This document shows positions 46,583-55,696 of a stretch of DNA of 64,000 bases, piece by piece. This stretch comes from Solibacillus sp. FSL H8-0538 (GTDB taxonomy: Bacteria; Bacillota; Bacilli; Bacillales_A; Planococcaceae), in assembly GCF_038003525.1 (NCBI RefSeq), contig NZ_JBBOPI010000001.1:3347501-3411500 (forward strand), read 5' to 3'. A model generated the notes under the pieces. The model ran no database searches. It had not been told where the DNA came from and saw nothing but the letters and a program-made list of their open reading frames with translations. The position numbers were made by a program, and so were the translations under genes. The stretch's first letter is position 1, and each line of letters opens with the position of its first letter.

Positions 46583-46899
46583 AACTCTACTATCCTTGAA
46601 GCAGTTGTTATTTGTTCTCGTTTAACCGGACCTTTACTAATGCGTTCCATATTCGCATACTGCTTTTCAGTTATTATCAAGGTTTCAATATGGCCTTTCG
46701 GTGGTAAATTTTGCTCTAGCTTCACCTTTTGTAATTGTAATGCCGAATGATTCAATATGATTTTTGCATAGATTGAATATTGCACCATTGCATAGCCATT
46801 CGTAACAAGGAACTTTCGAAATTGACGATAATATTTTCTTTCTAAAGCTGTATTGGTTGGTAAGTCAAACATAACAATTAGTCTCATAATTCTATGCAC
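46579..46899 (-). CDS. cas2: CRISPR-associated integrase subunit Cas2
   Basis: 106 residues with the ferredoxin-like core MRLIVMFDLPTNTALERKYY and RQFRKFLVTNGYAMVQYSIY. GTG at 46899 is favoured: AGGTGAGG lies a few bases upstream and the resulting VHRIMRLIVMF start mirrors the streptococcal MSYRYMRMILMF. ATG 46887 is the alternative. It partners Cas1 in spacer integration. Confidence 0.93.
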   Translation of the reverse strand: MHRIMRLIVMFDLPTNTALERKYYRQFRKFLVTNGYAMVQYSIYAKIILNHSALQLQKVKLEQNLPPKGHIETLIITEKQYANMERISKGPVKREQITTASRIVEL

Positions 46900-46909
46900 A
46901 CTCCTCACC

Positions 46910-47797
46910 TCAAACTTTATATTTTTCAAATTTCATTATTGGGAAATTAAGTTTATCCTCTTCACCTGTATTCAAAAAATTTATGCAACCATCTATAAAC
47001 ATTTGTACAGCCTGCGCTAAATAGTGTTCTCCACTTTTGATAAATATTTTGTAATTCAACATCTCTATTATTTGGCGACGTTGTTCTTTCCCAAACTGAT
47101 CAACAACATGTTTAATGACAATAAAATCAACAATCGGACGGAAAACCTCTATAAAATCGCTCGCTAAATTATATTGATTATATTCGTTTATATGGTGAAT
47201 TCCTATTTCTGATAAATACCCTTTGCTTACAATTTGTCGCGCAATTAGCGAATGTAAAATTGTATAGCCATAATCTATTCCCCAATTTAATTCATCATCG
47301 GAACCTCGTGTAAATTCACTATTAAATAAGCGATTGAAATACACTTTGGCTGCATGTCCTTCACGATTCGTAGCATCATGCATTTCTACTTGCTCCACAA
47401 ACGATAGTAAATCATCGTAGCCTTCTCGTTCTAAAAACTTCAGCAGTTGACCTTGATTATAAATCTTTTGCTGTATAATGTATTTCCATAAAACGCCTTT
47501 ATACTCCTCGTTCCATTGAAATTGCTTAACAATATTTTTCGATTGTCTGTGGTGCCCATAGACTGACTGAATGACGGAAGAAGGAATATGTTTTTGATCG
47601 CAAAGTATCGTCGTAATCTTTTGATTAGATAGAGCATTTAATAAATGACCGGTAATAACAATACTAGGATTTTCAATCACTAATATTCCAATTTCTGAAA
47701 TTGGTATTTTATTCACCTCATCATTAACGATTACTAAATTCTCCATCCTAAGTGACAACTTCGACTCTTTCGTTAATATTACCGTCCTCCATGTCAT
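46910..47797 (-). CDS. cas1: CRISPR integrase Cas1 (type II)
   Basis: 295 residues. Metal-binding residues appear in NREGHAAKVYF (Glu), SEIGIHHINEYN (His) and DFIEVFRPIVD (Glu/Asp), as in type II Cas1. It catalyses protospacer integration at the leader-repeat junction with Cas2. The start follows GGAGG eight bases upstream, just after the cas9 stop, so the four genes form one operon. Confidence 0.97.
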   Translation of the reverse strand: MTWRTVILTKESKLSLRMENLVIVNDEVNKIPISEIGILVIENPSIVITGHLLNALSNQKITTILCDQKHIPSSVIQSVYGHHRQSKNIVKQFQWNEEYKGVLWKYIIQQKIYNQGQLLKFLEREGYDDLLSFVEQVEMHDATNREGHAAKVYFNRLFNSEFTRGSDDELNWGIDYGYTILHSLIARQIVSKGYLSEIGIHHINEYNQYNLASDFIEVFRPIVDFIVIKHVVDQFGKEQRRQIIEMLNYKIFIKSGEHYLAQAVQMFIDGCINFLNTGEEDKLNFPIMKFEKYKV

Positions 47798-47817
47798 TCA
47801 ATCGCCTCCAACTCTTT

Positions 47818-50800
47818 TTAAATCATTACTAGATTTTCTTTATTCAACGCTCTTTTACTATCAATTGTCCGTGGCTTTCGGTACCGTAAACCTGTAATTG
47901 ATTCATAGAGAACGAGGATATCTGTGGGCTTAGGTGATTTTGTAATACGACTACCAAATTTATCCGAGCGTGTTGCACTTGCAGATGCGGATTTTAAAAT
48001 TTCTTCTATTCCTGTATTAAAACCTTCAACTGTTTTCAATTCTTTTTCTATAAACGTATTAACCTTTAATTTGAATGTGTCTTTGTTAAAAATTGTATAT
48101 TGGCTATAAAGGCAGTCTGCCACTTCTTTAAACAATTCAACCCTTTGTTCGTTCGACATTTCTTTTAAGACTACTTTATCTAACTTTTTCAAAATGTTCT
48201 GTGGGAGTTCAAATTGTTTTGCATTGTGTAATTCCCCAGAAGAAATAAAGTAAAATGGATGACCTTCGATTTCAACTTTTTGATACTTTTGTATTACCGT
48301 TAAAATCCTAGCCTTTACGATATCGCCTTTTACATCGCGACGAACTAAATACATTGCTAATTCTTCATCACTTAATTGCTCCAACTGCATCTTTTCAATT
48401 ACTTTCAAATCAAAGAACTTAACCTCTTCCACGACACTATTCTTTTTTTGTATTTCATATGCTATGGCATATGTTGCAGTTTTCTTCACTTCATCATGCA
48501 CAAATTTTGACGTTTTAGATGATGTATATTTTGCAGATTTTACTTTCGGTGAAAATATCGTTTCTTTATAAAACATTCCTTCACTACTACCCGTCATTTT
48601 AGTTGTTTGCCATGGTAGGTCGAAGAAAATTTGCTGTAAATACTCAATACCCGATACGTACTGATTGGTCGTCAAACTTTTGAATTTCGCTTCTTTGAAT
48701 TGAGAAAAAATAAAGAAGTCATTTGTATTTTGGGCAATTTTACTCCACTTTTGATTTATTTCCTTATGCTTTAAATCAAAGTTTAAAAAGTTCGATCCAT
48801 ATTCATTAATAATAAATTGAATGAGTATGGTCGTAAGTAATGCATCTATTGCATGATGCTTATTGTTATAACTGCGGATTTTCGGCAATTTCATGGCCTT
48901 TCTATACTTTGAAACAATACCTGCCTTCACCAAATGTACTTCTGTTTTCTCGAACCGTTCATTTAATAAGTCTTTGACATTTTTTATAATTTGGCTTGTT
49001 TCGACAAGTTGACGAGCTATAAATTGCTCCTTGTCTACATCTTTAAATGAAGACTTTGTTAATAATTGATACTTCTTTGTTGAAATCAACTTTAACTCAT
49101 TCAGTTTTTTCCAAAACGCTTGCATTTGATATTGGTCTTTTGCTTCGATAATCTCCAGAGGCATCTTGTTTTGTCCCACTTGATTTTTCTTTTGATTTGC
49201 TTCTGTAGAAACTAATGCCAAATTATCTAAACTATCATCTTTCACATAATTACGGGGCAAAATATGGTCTACTTCATACATGTGTAACTGATCAATATTC
49301 AATGCTTTCCCTGTATATAAACACTTCCCTTGCTGCATCAAATAGAGCCAGAAGCCTCGATCTTTAAAGCGTTCTTCCGGATATGCACTCATTTTTTTAT
49401 AAAATACTTGTGCTTCTTGATCTTTCCATTCTTTCGCTAAATCTTGCCAAATAACTTTACGGGATTTCGGTTGTTTCGATTTTTCGTCCTTTCTTATCAC
49501 TTCAATCATAATATTTTCAGGCTCTCCAAAAATCCCAACTAGTTCTTCTACAATTTTTACCGCACGCCAAATACCCCTTTTTAATGTTGGAGAACCTGCT
49601 AATTCTTGAATGTCTTTATACTGGATTTTATGCCCTACTTTTTGTTGCTGCGCATTAAGCATTTCAATTTTTTTTGCTAGATCTGTCTCACGAACCGATA
49701 ATACTTCCATAAAGTTTCGTGAATACTTCTCCATATATTCAATGACCGTATCGCCATTGTCATTTAGAAGAATTTCTGATAATAGTTTTTTTGAAAGTCT
49801 CCCCCACCCTGTTAGCTTCAACTTACTTAACCTTTGAATTTGAATGGCTGTTACTTGTGGGTATTTTTCAGTTATTTTATAATTAATGATGTCTTTTTCA
49901 TTGAATACTGTGCACCAATAAATAATTTCTTCAATCATTTCCTCCTGCTTATCTACATTCCCAAAAATTGATGCCATAACACGATAAACAGCTAAATTAG
50001 AAATAAAGCGGTCTTCTTTTTGTGTCCCATAAATTTTCTTCGTCTCGCCATATCCAAATAACTCGTCTTTAAATGGGCTTTTTTGGAGTTCTGATAAAAG
50101 TTTTTTATGTGTTACAGTATTGTTCTGTTTGAAGACATGCTCAATAATCCATTTTTTCATATCATTGCATAGACGATGCTTCCGGTCAGCGGGCTCGGTT
50201 TCAGAACGGATTTGCACGCCATTTAGTTCGTTCAATAACTCATAACGCTCGTAAAGCAAAGATGATTTTGGTAATACATCCTCGACTTTTAAATAAGTAC
50301 ACTTATTCGTTAAACGGTTAATAAACTTTTCTGCTGACACTGGTTTATTCACAACTTGATCAAAATTCCATGGTGTAATAGGTTCCCCATCTTGATTACG
50401 CTCCATCCAGCCAAATTCACCTTCTTTAGTTACAAGTGGTCCAATATAATAAGGGATTCGGAAACCAATAATTTGCTTTACCTTTTGGATGAAATCTTCT
50501 GTAATAAAATCATAATGTGGCTGTTGAGCTTTTAAAATCGCTTCTGCTTCATATAAATTGTTTTGGTATGGAATCGAAGCATTTTGAATACCCTTTTGCT
50601 TTATTAAAAATTTTTCATTACTAATAGCTATTCGCGCTTGTTCTAGTTGCTCTTGATGCATAGCTGAAACATTTGTTGCATTTTGAAACTCTTTAAATAA
50701 TTTTTCGATTTCTTTATAAAATGACTCCTCATGCTTTTTCTCTTGTTTAAATCGATCAAGCTCACATAATAGCTTTAGATCTTTTGTTTGCTTAAATTGT

Positions 50801-51837
50801 GTTTGGTTTCGCTTTGATGTAATGAAGAATCGACGATATAGATTTCCATTGCCGTATACATTTATCATTTCTTTTAAAAACAATAAGTCTTGTTGATATT
50901 GGTTAAATGCTGCAACTTTTGCCGTTGCTACACATTTTTCTCCTTTTAATAATTCAAACAATGTAATTTGCTGATAAAGTGGCAGTACATTTTCTAGTAA
51001 CTCCACTTCATTATCTTCCATTGTTTCTAAAACTTCGTGGAAATCGTCTGACGTAATTTTTGTGGAAACCTTCTCCTCTTTATAGCGTTGTAAATTTGAA
51101 GAATTCGGAAAGATCTTATACATATCTACTTTCAAGCCTAGTAACAACTTAAATAAATTTTCGTATTCACTACCAATTACTAGTTTTATTTGTTTCACTT
51201 TTTCCGATCTAGCCATTTGAGTATTTAATAATATATTTTTTGTTTGTTCAATATTCGATTGACTGAAATGTAGTACCTCGTTCTCAATAAAATTACTATA
51301 GACCATCAGTAACCCTTCAATTTGACTTTCTAAATCAAATGCATCCTCAGTCGAATTCCATTCAGTTCCTTCATTTAAAAAGTGCCCTCGATATTTTACT
51401 AAGTTGTGCAAAGCTAAATATATAAGTCGCACATCGATCTTTTGTTTTTCTTTTAGTAAATCTTCTCGTAAATGATAAATTGTTGGGTATGTGTTTGTGT
51501 TCAATTGTAATGACCGTAATGTTTCTGATAATGTACGATTTTCAAATTGATTATCATTTTTCCAAAAGTGCTTTGCATCCGATTGCTTAATAAATCCTGG
51601 AAATTCGGCTAGTGGCACATTAAAAATTTGTTGTAGTAATTGAATACGTTTTTTTCGACGATTGTAACGACGACGCATACCACGCTTTAGTCGACGCGTT
51701 TCTGCTACTTGTGCTGCTTCAAATTCATGTACCCCTATCGCAGCACGATTATTGTAGAGTAAAATTTTATAGTCTTCAGTCATACATACCCAACCTACAC
51801 TTGCTACCCCAATATCTAAACCAATTGAATATTTCAT
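47818..51837 (-). CDS. cas9: Cas9 RNA-guided endonuclease (type II-A)
   Basis: 1339 residues from ATG 51837, nine bases after AAAAGGGG; the GTG three codons earlier abuts the ribosome site. RuvC-I Asp8 is in YSIGLDIGVASVGW. The Arg-rich bridge helix is ETRRLKRGMRRRYNRRKKR. RuvC-II Glu779 is in IMIEVIRKDE, HNH His858 in YEVDHILPRNYVKDDSLDN, and RuvC-III HHAIDA has His994/995 and Asp998. All catalytic residues are intact. The RuvC-II motif departs from the usual IVIEMARE. PAM cannot be read from sequence. First gene of the cas operon; the tracrRNA is divergent. Confidence 0.98.
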   Translation of the reverse strand: MKYSIGLDIGVASVGWVCMTEDYKILLYNNRAAIGVHEFEAAQVAETRRLKRGMRRRYNRRKKRIQLLQQIFNVPLAEFPGFIKQSDAKHFWKNDNQFENRTLSETLRSLQLNTNTYPTIYHLREDLLKEKQKIDVRLIYLALHNLVKYRGHFLNEGTEWNSTEDAFDLESQIEGLLMVYSNFIENEVLHFSQSNIEQTKNILLNTQMARSEKVKQIKLVIGSEYENLFKLLLGLKVDMYKIFPNSSNLQRYKEEKVSTKITSDDFHEVLETMEDNEVELLENVLPLYQQITLFELLKGEKCVATAKVAAFNQYQQDLLFLKEMINVYGNGNLYRRFFITSKRNQTQFKQTKDLKLLCELDRFKQEKKHEESFYKEIEKLFKEFQNATNVSAMHQEQLEQARIAISNEKFLIKQKGIQNASIPYQNNLYEAEAILKAQQPHYDFITEDFIQKVKQIIGFRIPYYIGPLVTKEGEFGWMERNQDGEPITPWNFDQVVNKPVSAEKFINRLTNKCTYLKVEDVLPKSSLLYERYELLNELNGVQIRSETEPADRKHRLCNDMKKWIIEHVFKQNNTVTHKKLLSELQKSPFKDELFGYGETKKIYGTQKEDRFISNLAVYRVMASIFGNVDKQEEMIEEIIYWCTVFNEKDIINYKITEKYPQVTAIQIQRLSKLKLTGWGRLSKKLLSEILLNDNGDTVIEYMEKYSRNFMEVLSVRETDLAKKIEMLNAQQQKVGHKIQYKDIQELAGSPTLKRGIWRAVKIVEELVGIFGEPENIMIEVIRKDEKSKQPKSRKVIWQDLAKEWKDQEAQVFYKKMSAYPEERFKDRGFWLYLMQQGKCLYTGKALNIDQLHMYEVDHILPRNYVKDDSLDNLALVSTEANQKKNQVGQNKMPLEIIEAKDQYQMQAFWKKLNELKLISTKKYQLLTKSSFKDVDKEQFIARQLVETSQIIKNVKDLLNERFEKTEVHLVKAGIVSKYRKAMKLPKIRSYNNKHHAIDALLTTILIQFIINEYGSNFLNFDLKHKEINQKWSKIAQNTNDFFIFSQFKEAKFKSLTTNQYVSGIEYLQQIFFDLPWQTTKMTGSSEGMFYKETIFSPKVKSAKYTSSKTSKFVHDEVKKTATYAIAYEIQKKNSVVEEVKFFDLKVIEKMQLEQLSDEELAMYLVRRDVKGDIVKARILTVIQKYQKVEIEGHPFYFISSGELHNAKQFELPQNILKKLDKVVLKEMSNEQRVELFKEVADCLYSQYTIFNKDTFKLKVNTFIEKELKTVEGFNTGIEEILKSASASATRSDKFGSRITKSPKPTDILVLYESITGLRYRKPRTIDSKRALNKENLVMI

Positions 51838-51856
51838 CCAAAACACCCCTTTTTAG

Positions 51857-51885
51857 TTTACAAATTTTGTATTTTGTTTTACAAT
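51857..51885 (+). promoter_or_regulatory. tracrRNA promoter
   Basis: TTTACA (51857-51862) and TACAAT (51880-51885) on the plus strand are 17 bp apart. The start would fall at about 51891-51893, exactly at the beginning of the anti-repeat. It overlaps the region that must hold the divergent cas9 promoter. Confidence 0.75.
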
Positions 51886-51890
51886 GAAGT

Positions 51891-51999
51891 TGTTACTACT
51901 CTGTAACATTACATTGGTAAGTTAAAATAAGCTTAAAGCGTAAAAGTTGACCGCTAGAGGTCTCCGCCATCTATCTTGCATAGATGGTTTTATTTTTTT
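51891..51999 (+). ncRNA. tracrRNA
   Basis: The anti-repeat TTACTACTCTGTAACATTACATTGGT pairs with the crRNA repeat (described from 51893). ACCAATGTAAT:ATTACATTGGT gives an 11-bp upper stem, an AAGT bulge follows, and GTTTTA:TAAAAT is the lower stem, the same layout as SpCas9. Then come a small nexus (GCT-TAA-AGC), a GACC/GGTC hairpin and a terminator stem CCATCTAT/ATAGATGG followed by TTTTATTTTTTT. Predicted length is about 105-109 nt. Confidence 0.88.
51967..51999 (+). terminator. tracrRNA terminator
   Basis: CCATCTAT and ATAGATGG form an 8-bp stem around CTTGC, followed by TTTTATTTTTTT. Confidence 0.88.
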
Positions 52000-52054
52000 C
52001 CTTATATTTACTTTTATTTTAATTGAACTACTAGTTAAATTCAAATATTTGTAA

Positions 52055-52106
52055 AAAATCCCCCTCACTATCCGATTCTACTTCGGATACTGAGAGGGAT
52101 TTCTTT
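52055..52106. terminator. Strong hairpin downstream of tracrRNA
   Basis: AAATCCC/GGGATTT with inner pairs CTCACTATCCGA/TCGGATACTGAG form a long imperfect stem followed by CTTTGTTTTT. It acts as a bidirectional terminator, isolating the CRISPR locus from the next region. Confidence 0.75.
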
Positions 52107-52377
52107 GTTTTTGCCTTATTCGTGCCTATAAAAAATTTGGAAAGAAGTCAAACTTAAATGCTGTAGCACTATATCATCGCTCACTCGTTTTGAGATGCCA
52201 CCTACTACCGCTTCTGATATTAAGAATAGTGCTGCCATTATTTATGCACACGGCGTTGCTAATTCTCCCCCCAACAGTAAGCTCAATATACCCGAATTGG
52301 GTTGTAAGGATATAAAGATTTCATAGTCGCCTCCATTAGTTTTTTTGGTATGTGTAGCGGATTTTAGAGGAGAGTTG
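52107..52377. other. Spacer region between CRISPR locus and DUF6155 pseudogene
   Basis: No gene is supported. An AGAGGAG ribosome site for the pseudogene lies at its right end. Confidence 0.45.
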
Positions 52378-52932
52378 ATGATGAAATTAAAATTAACCAA
52401 TGTGAACGCCTATTTAGAAGCATTGAATGAAAAAGAGTTAACACAGGTCACTATTGATATATACAAACATGACTAAAGTGTTCAACAGTATTTTGCGCGA
52501 CAGCTACAGGGAGATGCGTTTGCCGAGGAGCAGTTCCAGGCCGTTCTAAAGAAAATCGAAAAAGAAATCTTCCCAGATCGCGTTATAGGACAAGCCCGCC
52601 CTACCACTATTAAGAAGGACGTCGAAGCCTTTTTTAAATTAACACAGGATGACAGTAAATACGCGTCGCTGCTAATTCATGTGGTTGATTTAGGACTAGA
52701 CTTTAGCGTGCGTTTCGGAAAAGCTTCTGCAAATTATTTTACCGCTCTCGTTAACATGTTCGAGACTGCGTGTACCATTATTGCACAAGACGAAGCACTA
52801 TTTAAAAGCTTAACGGATCCATTTGAGCGCATTTTACAAAATGCAGAGGAAGCCGGCTGGGGTATGGATGAAGTGATGCATGAGATTTATTGGAATATGG
52901 GATTTCCGGATGAGAAAATTGAATTTGAGTGA
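52378..52932 (+). pseudogene. DUF6155-like gene interrupted by a single TAA
   Basis: From ATG 52378, after AGAGGAG, the frame reads KLKLTNVNAYLEALNEKELT and on to YKHD, then TAA at 52474-52476. It continues in the same frame with SVQQYFARQLQGDAFAEEQF through to TGA at 52930. The downstream part keeps good coding character (ESKI... absent of other stops) and ends GFPDEKIEFE. DUF6155 membership is from memory of the family pattern. A one-base change at a Lys or similar codon explains the stop. Confidence 0.7.
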
Positions 52933-52952
52933 TGGTGTATTGTAGGGATGAG

Positions 52953-52980
52953 AAAGAACCGCTGCCAGGCGGTTCTTTTG
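52953..52980 (+). terminator. Terminator after the DUF6155 pseudogene
   Basis: AAGAACCGC and GCGGTTCTT pair around TGCCAG, followed by TTGTTGTTTT. Confidence 0.8.
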
Positions 52981-53106
52981 TTGTTTTAAAGTGGGTGTAA
53001 GGAATTTTAAGCAATTAAAAATTTGTAAGCCCGAAATATAAAAAAGCGCACCTTTTCGGTACGCACGACGAATGGCCATCTATCTGAAATTTTTTCGGAT
53101 AGATGG

Positions 53107-54669
53107 CTATTTAGCACATGTGGCTTGGATATTTTTTGACCAAGGCATGTAGTTAATTAAAATTTGGGGTTGCTGATGGATCGGTAAATTCGGCAGCTCT
53201 GTCATTAACGTTACTAGGTATTGATAGAAGTCGATACCATTTGCTTTTGCTGTTTCAGCCAAACTTAAGCAGATCGCATTCGCTTTAGCACCAGCTTCAC
53301 TAACAGAGAAAAGCCAGTTCTTTCGGCCGATCACATTAGGGCGAATCGCATTTTCAGCTGGATTATTATCGATTTCAATGCGACCATCGAGCAGAAAAGC
53401 TTTTAACCCATGTACACGATTTAATGTATATTCGGCAGCTTTTGCCAAGGCATTTTTTCCGAAGAAAGGGGATTCATCTACCCATTTTAGAAACTTTTCT
53501 ACAATCGGTTTCGAATGTTTTTGCCGTGCTTTTCGTCGTTTACCTGGTGAAAGATGCTTAAATTGACGTTCTAAGTGATACAGTTGGTCACAGTAATCCA
53601 CACCAATTTGACCGTTTCTGCTATCAGCTTTCAGCCAATAACGTCGTACATGCGCCCAACAGTTGGCGAACGTGACATCAGGTAGATTGCCGTATGCAGA
53701 ATATCCATCACAAATCACGGTTCCTTTAAAGCCAGCTGTAAAGTTTTCTAATACAGAACGACTTCTCGATAAAGCACTTTGGAAAAGAACGATGATTGGT
53801 CCTTGGCTTGGCACGCTTCGGAACACCCAATTGTAGGCATTCGATTGACCTGATTTACCATCTGATCGTTTAATAATTTGCGCATACGTTTCGTCCACAT
53901 GCAGAACAGATTTTGCTGTTAATGTCTGCTTCATCTGCTCATAAACCGGTAGAAGCCAATCTTCTGCTGCACGAATGACCCAATTCGATAAGTTTTTGTC
54001 ATTGGTAAGCAGACCAAATCGGTCCCACTCCTTCACCTGGCGGTAAAGAGGTAAGTACTGGATGAACTTATCGTAGATGAGTTTTGCTAAAACAGTAGGT
54101 CCTGCAATGCTACGTTGAATGGCAGCTTGCGGTGCTTTTCCACGTTTCATCTGCGCTTTTTGAGTAGTATCTTTTTTACAATGCCTACACTCATAAGCGT
54201 GTTCAATATGTTGAACACGCTTCATTGTAGCCGGAATGAATTTTGCTTCCTCACGCGCAATGGTCGTACCAGCTTCGGTCATTTGACCAAGGCAACAGTC
54301 ACATTGCGTGTTTTCAGGATGATGGTGAATTTCTTCTATTTCAATCCCGTCACGAAAAGAATCATTCCGTTTTTTCTTATGTAATTTACGGACAACGGTA
54401 TACGTAATCATTGCCGTGCTTTGTTCTTCTGTCTGCTCAGAATCGCTAAAAGACGGATCGTCTTCGAATAAAGAACCTTGTCCGTCTGGTGCTTTATACT
54501 TTGATTTTTCCGATTTTGAACCGTATAAAGCCTTGGTTAATTGGCGAACTTGTTCAGTCAACGCTTCGATTTGTCGATTTGACTGAGCTAATTGTTGCTC
54601 AAGCATTCGAATTAATCGTTCATTTTGATTTTCTTGCTTAGGAGAAACGTTCGTCAAATCATTCACCAC
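53107..54669 (-). CDS. tnpC: IS66 transposase TnpC
   Basis: 520 residues: N-terminal coiled coil (RLIRMLEQQLAQSNRQIEAL), an IS66 zinc-binding cluster (CDCCLGQM ... YECRHCKKD), then the DDE core with VLHVDETYAQI, VICDGYSAYG and the C-terminal Glu in IEIDNNPAENAIRPNVIGRK. GTG start. It catalyses transposition together with TnpA and TnpB. Confidence 0.96.
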   Translation of the reverse strand: MVNDLTNVSPKQENQNERLIRMLEQQLAQSNRQIEALTEQVRQLTKALYGSKSEKSKYKAPDGQGSLFEDDPSFSDSEQTEEQSTAMITYTVVRKLHKKKRNDSFRDGIEIEEIHHHPENTQCDCCLGQMTEAGTTIAREEAKFIPATMKRVQHIEHAYECRHCKKDTTQKAQMKRGKAPQAAIQRSIAGPTVLAKLIYDKFIQYLPLYRQVKEWDRFGLLTNDKNLSNWVIRAAEDWLLPVYEQMKQTLTAKSVLHVDETYAQIIKRSDGKSGQSNAYNWVFRSVPSQGPIIVLFQSALSRSRSVLENFTAGFKGTVICDGYSAYGNLPDVTFANCWAHVRRYWLKADSRNGQIGVDYCDQLYHLERQFKHLSPGKRRKARQKHSKPIVEKFLKWVDESPFFGKNALAKAAEYTLNRVHGLKAFLLDGRIEIDNNPAENAIRPNVIGRKNWLFSVSEAGAKANAICLSLAETAKANGIDFYQYLVTLMTELPNLPIHQQPQILINYMPWSKNIQATCAK

Positions 54670-54720
54670 ATTTCCGTTCAGTATAAGTTATGGATGATTA
54701 TACCACCTTAATAGGTGGGT

Positions 54721-55074
54721 TTAAAAGACACCTTTTGCAGATTTCGCAATCGCTTTTGGCTGCTGAAGCGATAAACCTTCTAACAGCCAGCGAAGTTCCT
54801 TTTGTGAAAGGTTACGTACTTCCTTTTCATCTTTTGGCCATTGCAGTTTGCCATTATCTAATCGTTTATAAAGCATGGCGAAGCCATCTCCATCAAAATA
54901 CAAACATTTATAACGGTCTTTACTCGTTCCAGAAAATAAGAAGATGGAATCACTATATGGATCAAGTTTAAAAGAATCCTGAATGAGTGTTGCGAGACCG
55001 TCAATACCTTTACGCATATCGGTCTTACCGCAAATAATGTAGATGTTCTGCACGCTCGTAAAATCATGCTTCAT
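54721..55074 (-). CDS. tnpB: IS66 accessory protein TnpB
   Basis: 117 residues with the family signature IYIICGKTDMRKGIDGLATLI and KCLYFDGDGFAMLYKRLDNGKLQWP. It overlaps tnpA by four bases, indicating translational coupling. Required for full transposition in characterised IS66 elements; its biochemical role is not settled. Confidence 0.95.
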   Translation of the reverse strand: MKHDFTSVQNIYIICGKTDMRKGIDGLATLIQDSFKLDPYSDSIFLFSGTSKDRYKCLYFDGDGFAMLYKRLDNGKLQWPKDEKEVRNLSQKELRWLLEGLSLQQPKAIAKSAKGVF

Positions 55075-55265
55075 TGATTATTCAGCTCCTTCACGATCGT
55101 TTGGATGATGTGCTCATCTACGCCATTGAAGAAAGAGATTACTGCGGTAGCTGTTTTAATTACGCAGCTTGGATCAGAAGGAGATTGCGGTGAATTTGTA
55201 AATGAAGATTCGTCAATGATAGGGTCTAGCGACACGGGGACAATTGTTAGTTTAGTTGTTGGCAT
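55071..55265 (-). CDS. tnpA: IS66 accessory protein TnpA, short form
   Basis: 64 residues from ATG 55265 after GGGAGGT. The C-terminal AVISFFNGVDEHIIQTIVKEL matches the end of IS66 OrfA proteins. The usual N-terminal helix-turn-helix portion is shortened, as in several Firmicutes members. Confidence 0.8.
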   Translation of the reverse strand: MPTTKLTIVPVSLDPIIDESSFTNSPQSPSDPSCVIKTATAVISFFNGVDEHIIQTIVKELNNQ

Positions 55266-55347
55266 AGAAAACACCTCCCTTATTTGATATATCTATCGTA
55301 CCGGGAGGTGCCTGTCATATATATGCGTTATTTGATTACGGGCTTAC

Positions 55348-55696
55348 AAAAATTTCAATATTTTTTAGGGTTAATAAATTTTCACTTTGATAACGAATTA
55401 CCAAGGGATTAACTCGCCCTACCTTTTTTCCGCGCCGCATTTTTAAACGTGATTTGTCTCATTTGGCAGAATGGAGGTACAACTTATTTGAAATTAAGCG
55501 ACAATGGCACTTATTTACCGATAAGTTGTATGTCCAATTCGTCGATTTTAACTTTTCAACAAAAAATATCAGTCCGTTATTATAAAACCCAAAAAAGAAT
55601 CCTTGTTTCGAGAATTCAATCGGAATAATTCGGGGATTTTGTGTGCATCTTGTGTAGGAATCTTATTCTTATGTCTTTTTAGGGAGCTAGTAATGT
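55348..55696. other. Gene-free stretch with a spaced inverted repeat
   Basis: No gene is supported. TACAACTTAT (55478-55487) and ATAAGTTGTA (55521-55530) form a perfect 10-bp inverted repeat separated by 33 bp. Function unknown. Confidence 0.45.

Larger units (their letters stand above)
53025..55347 (-). mobile_element. IS66-family insertion sequence, complete
   Basis: 2323 bp bounded by imperfect inverted repeats starting GTAAGCCCG (GTAAGCCCGAAATATAAAA on the left, GTAAGCCCGTAATCAAATAA on the right). It is flanked by a perfect 8-bp direct repeat AAAAATTT (53017-53024 and 55348-55355), the duplication length known for IS66. It carries tnpA, tnpB and tnpC in the usual order on the minus strand, all open, so it looks recent and potentially active. 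Confidence 0.95.

Noticed and set aside
39928-52476. TAA used as a sense codon (recoding) in the DUF4236 and DUF6155 genes
   Set aside because: Intact genes throughout the window end at TAA normally, so simple nonsense mutations explain these.
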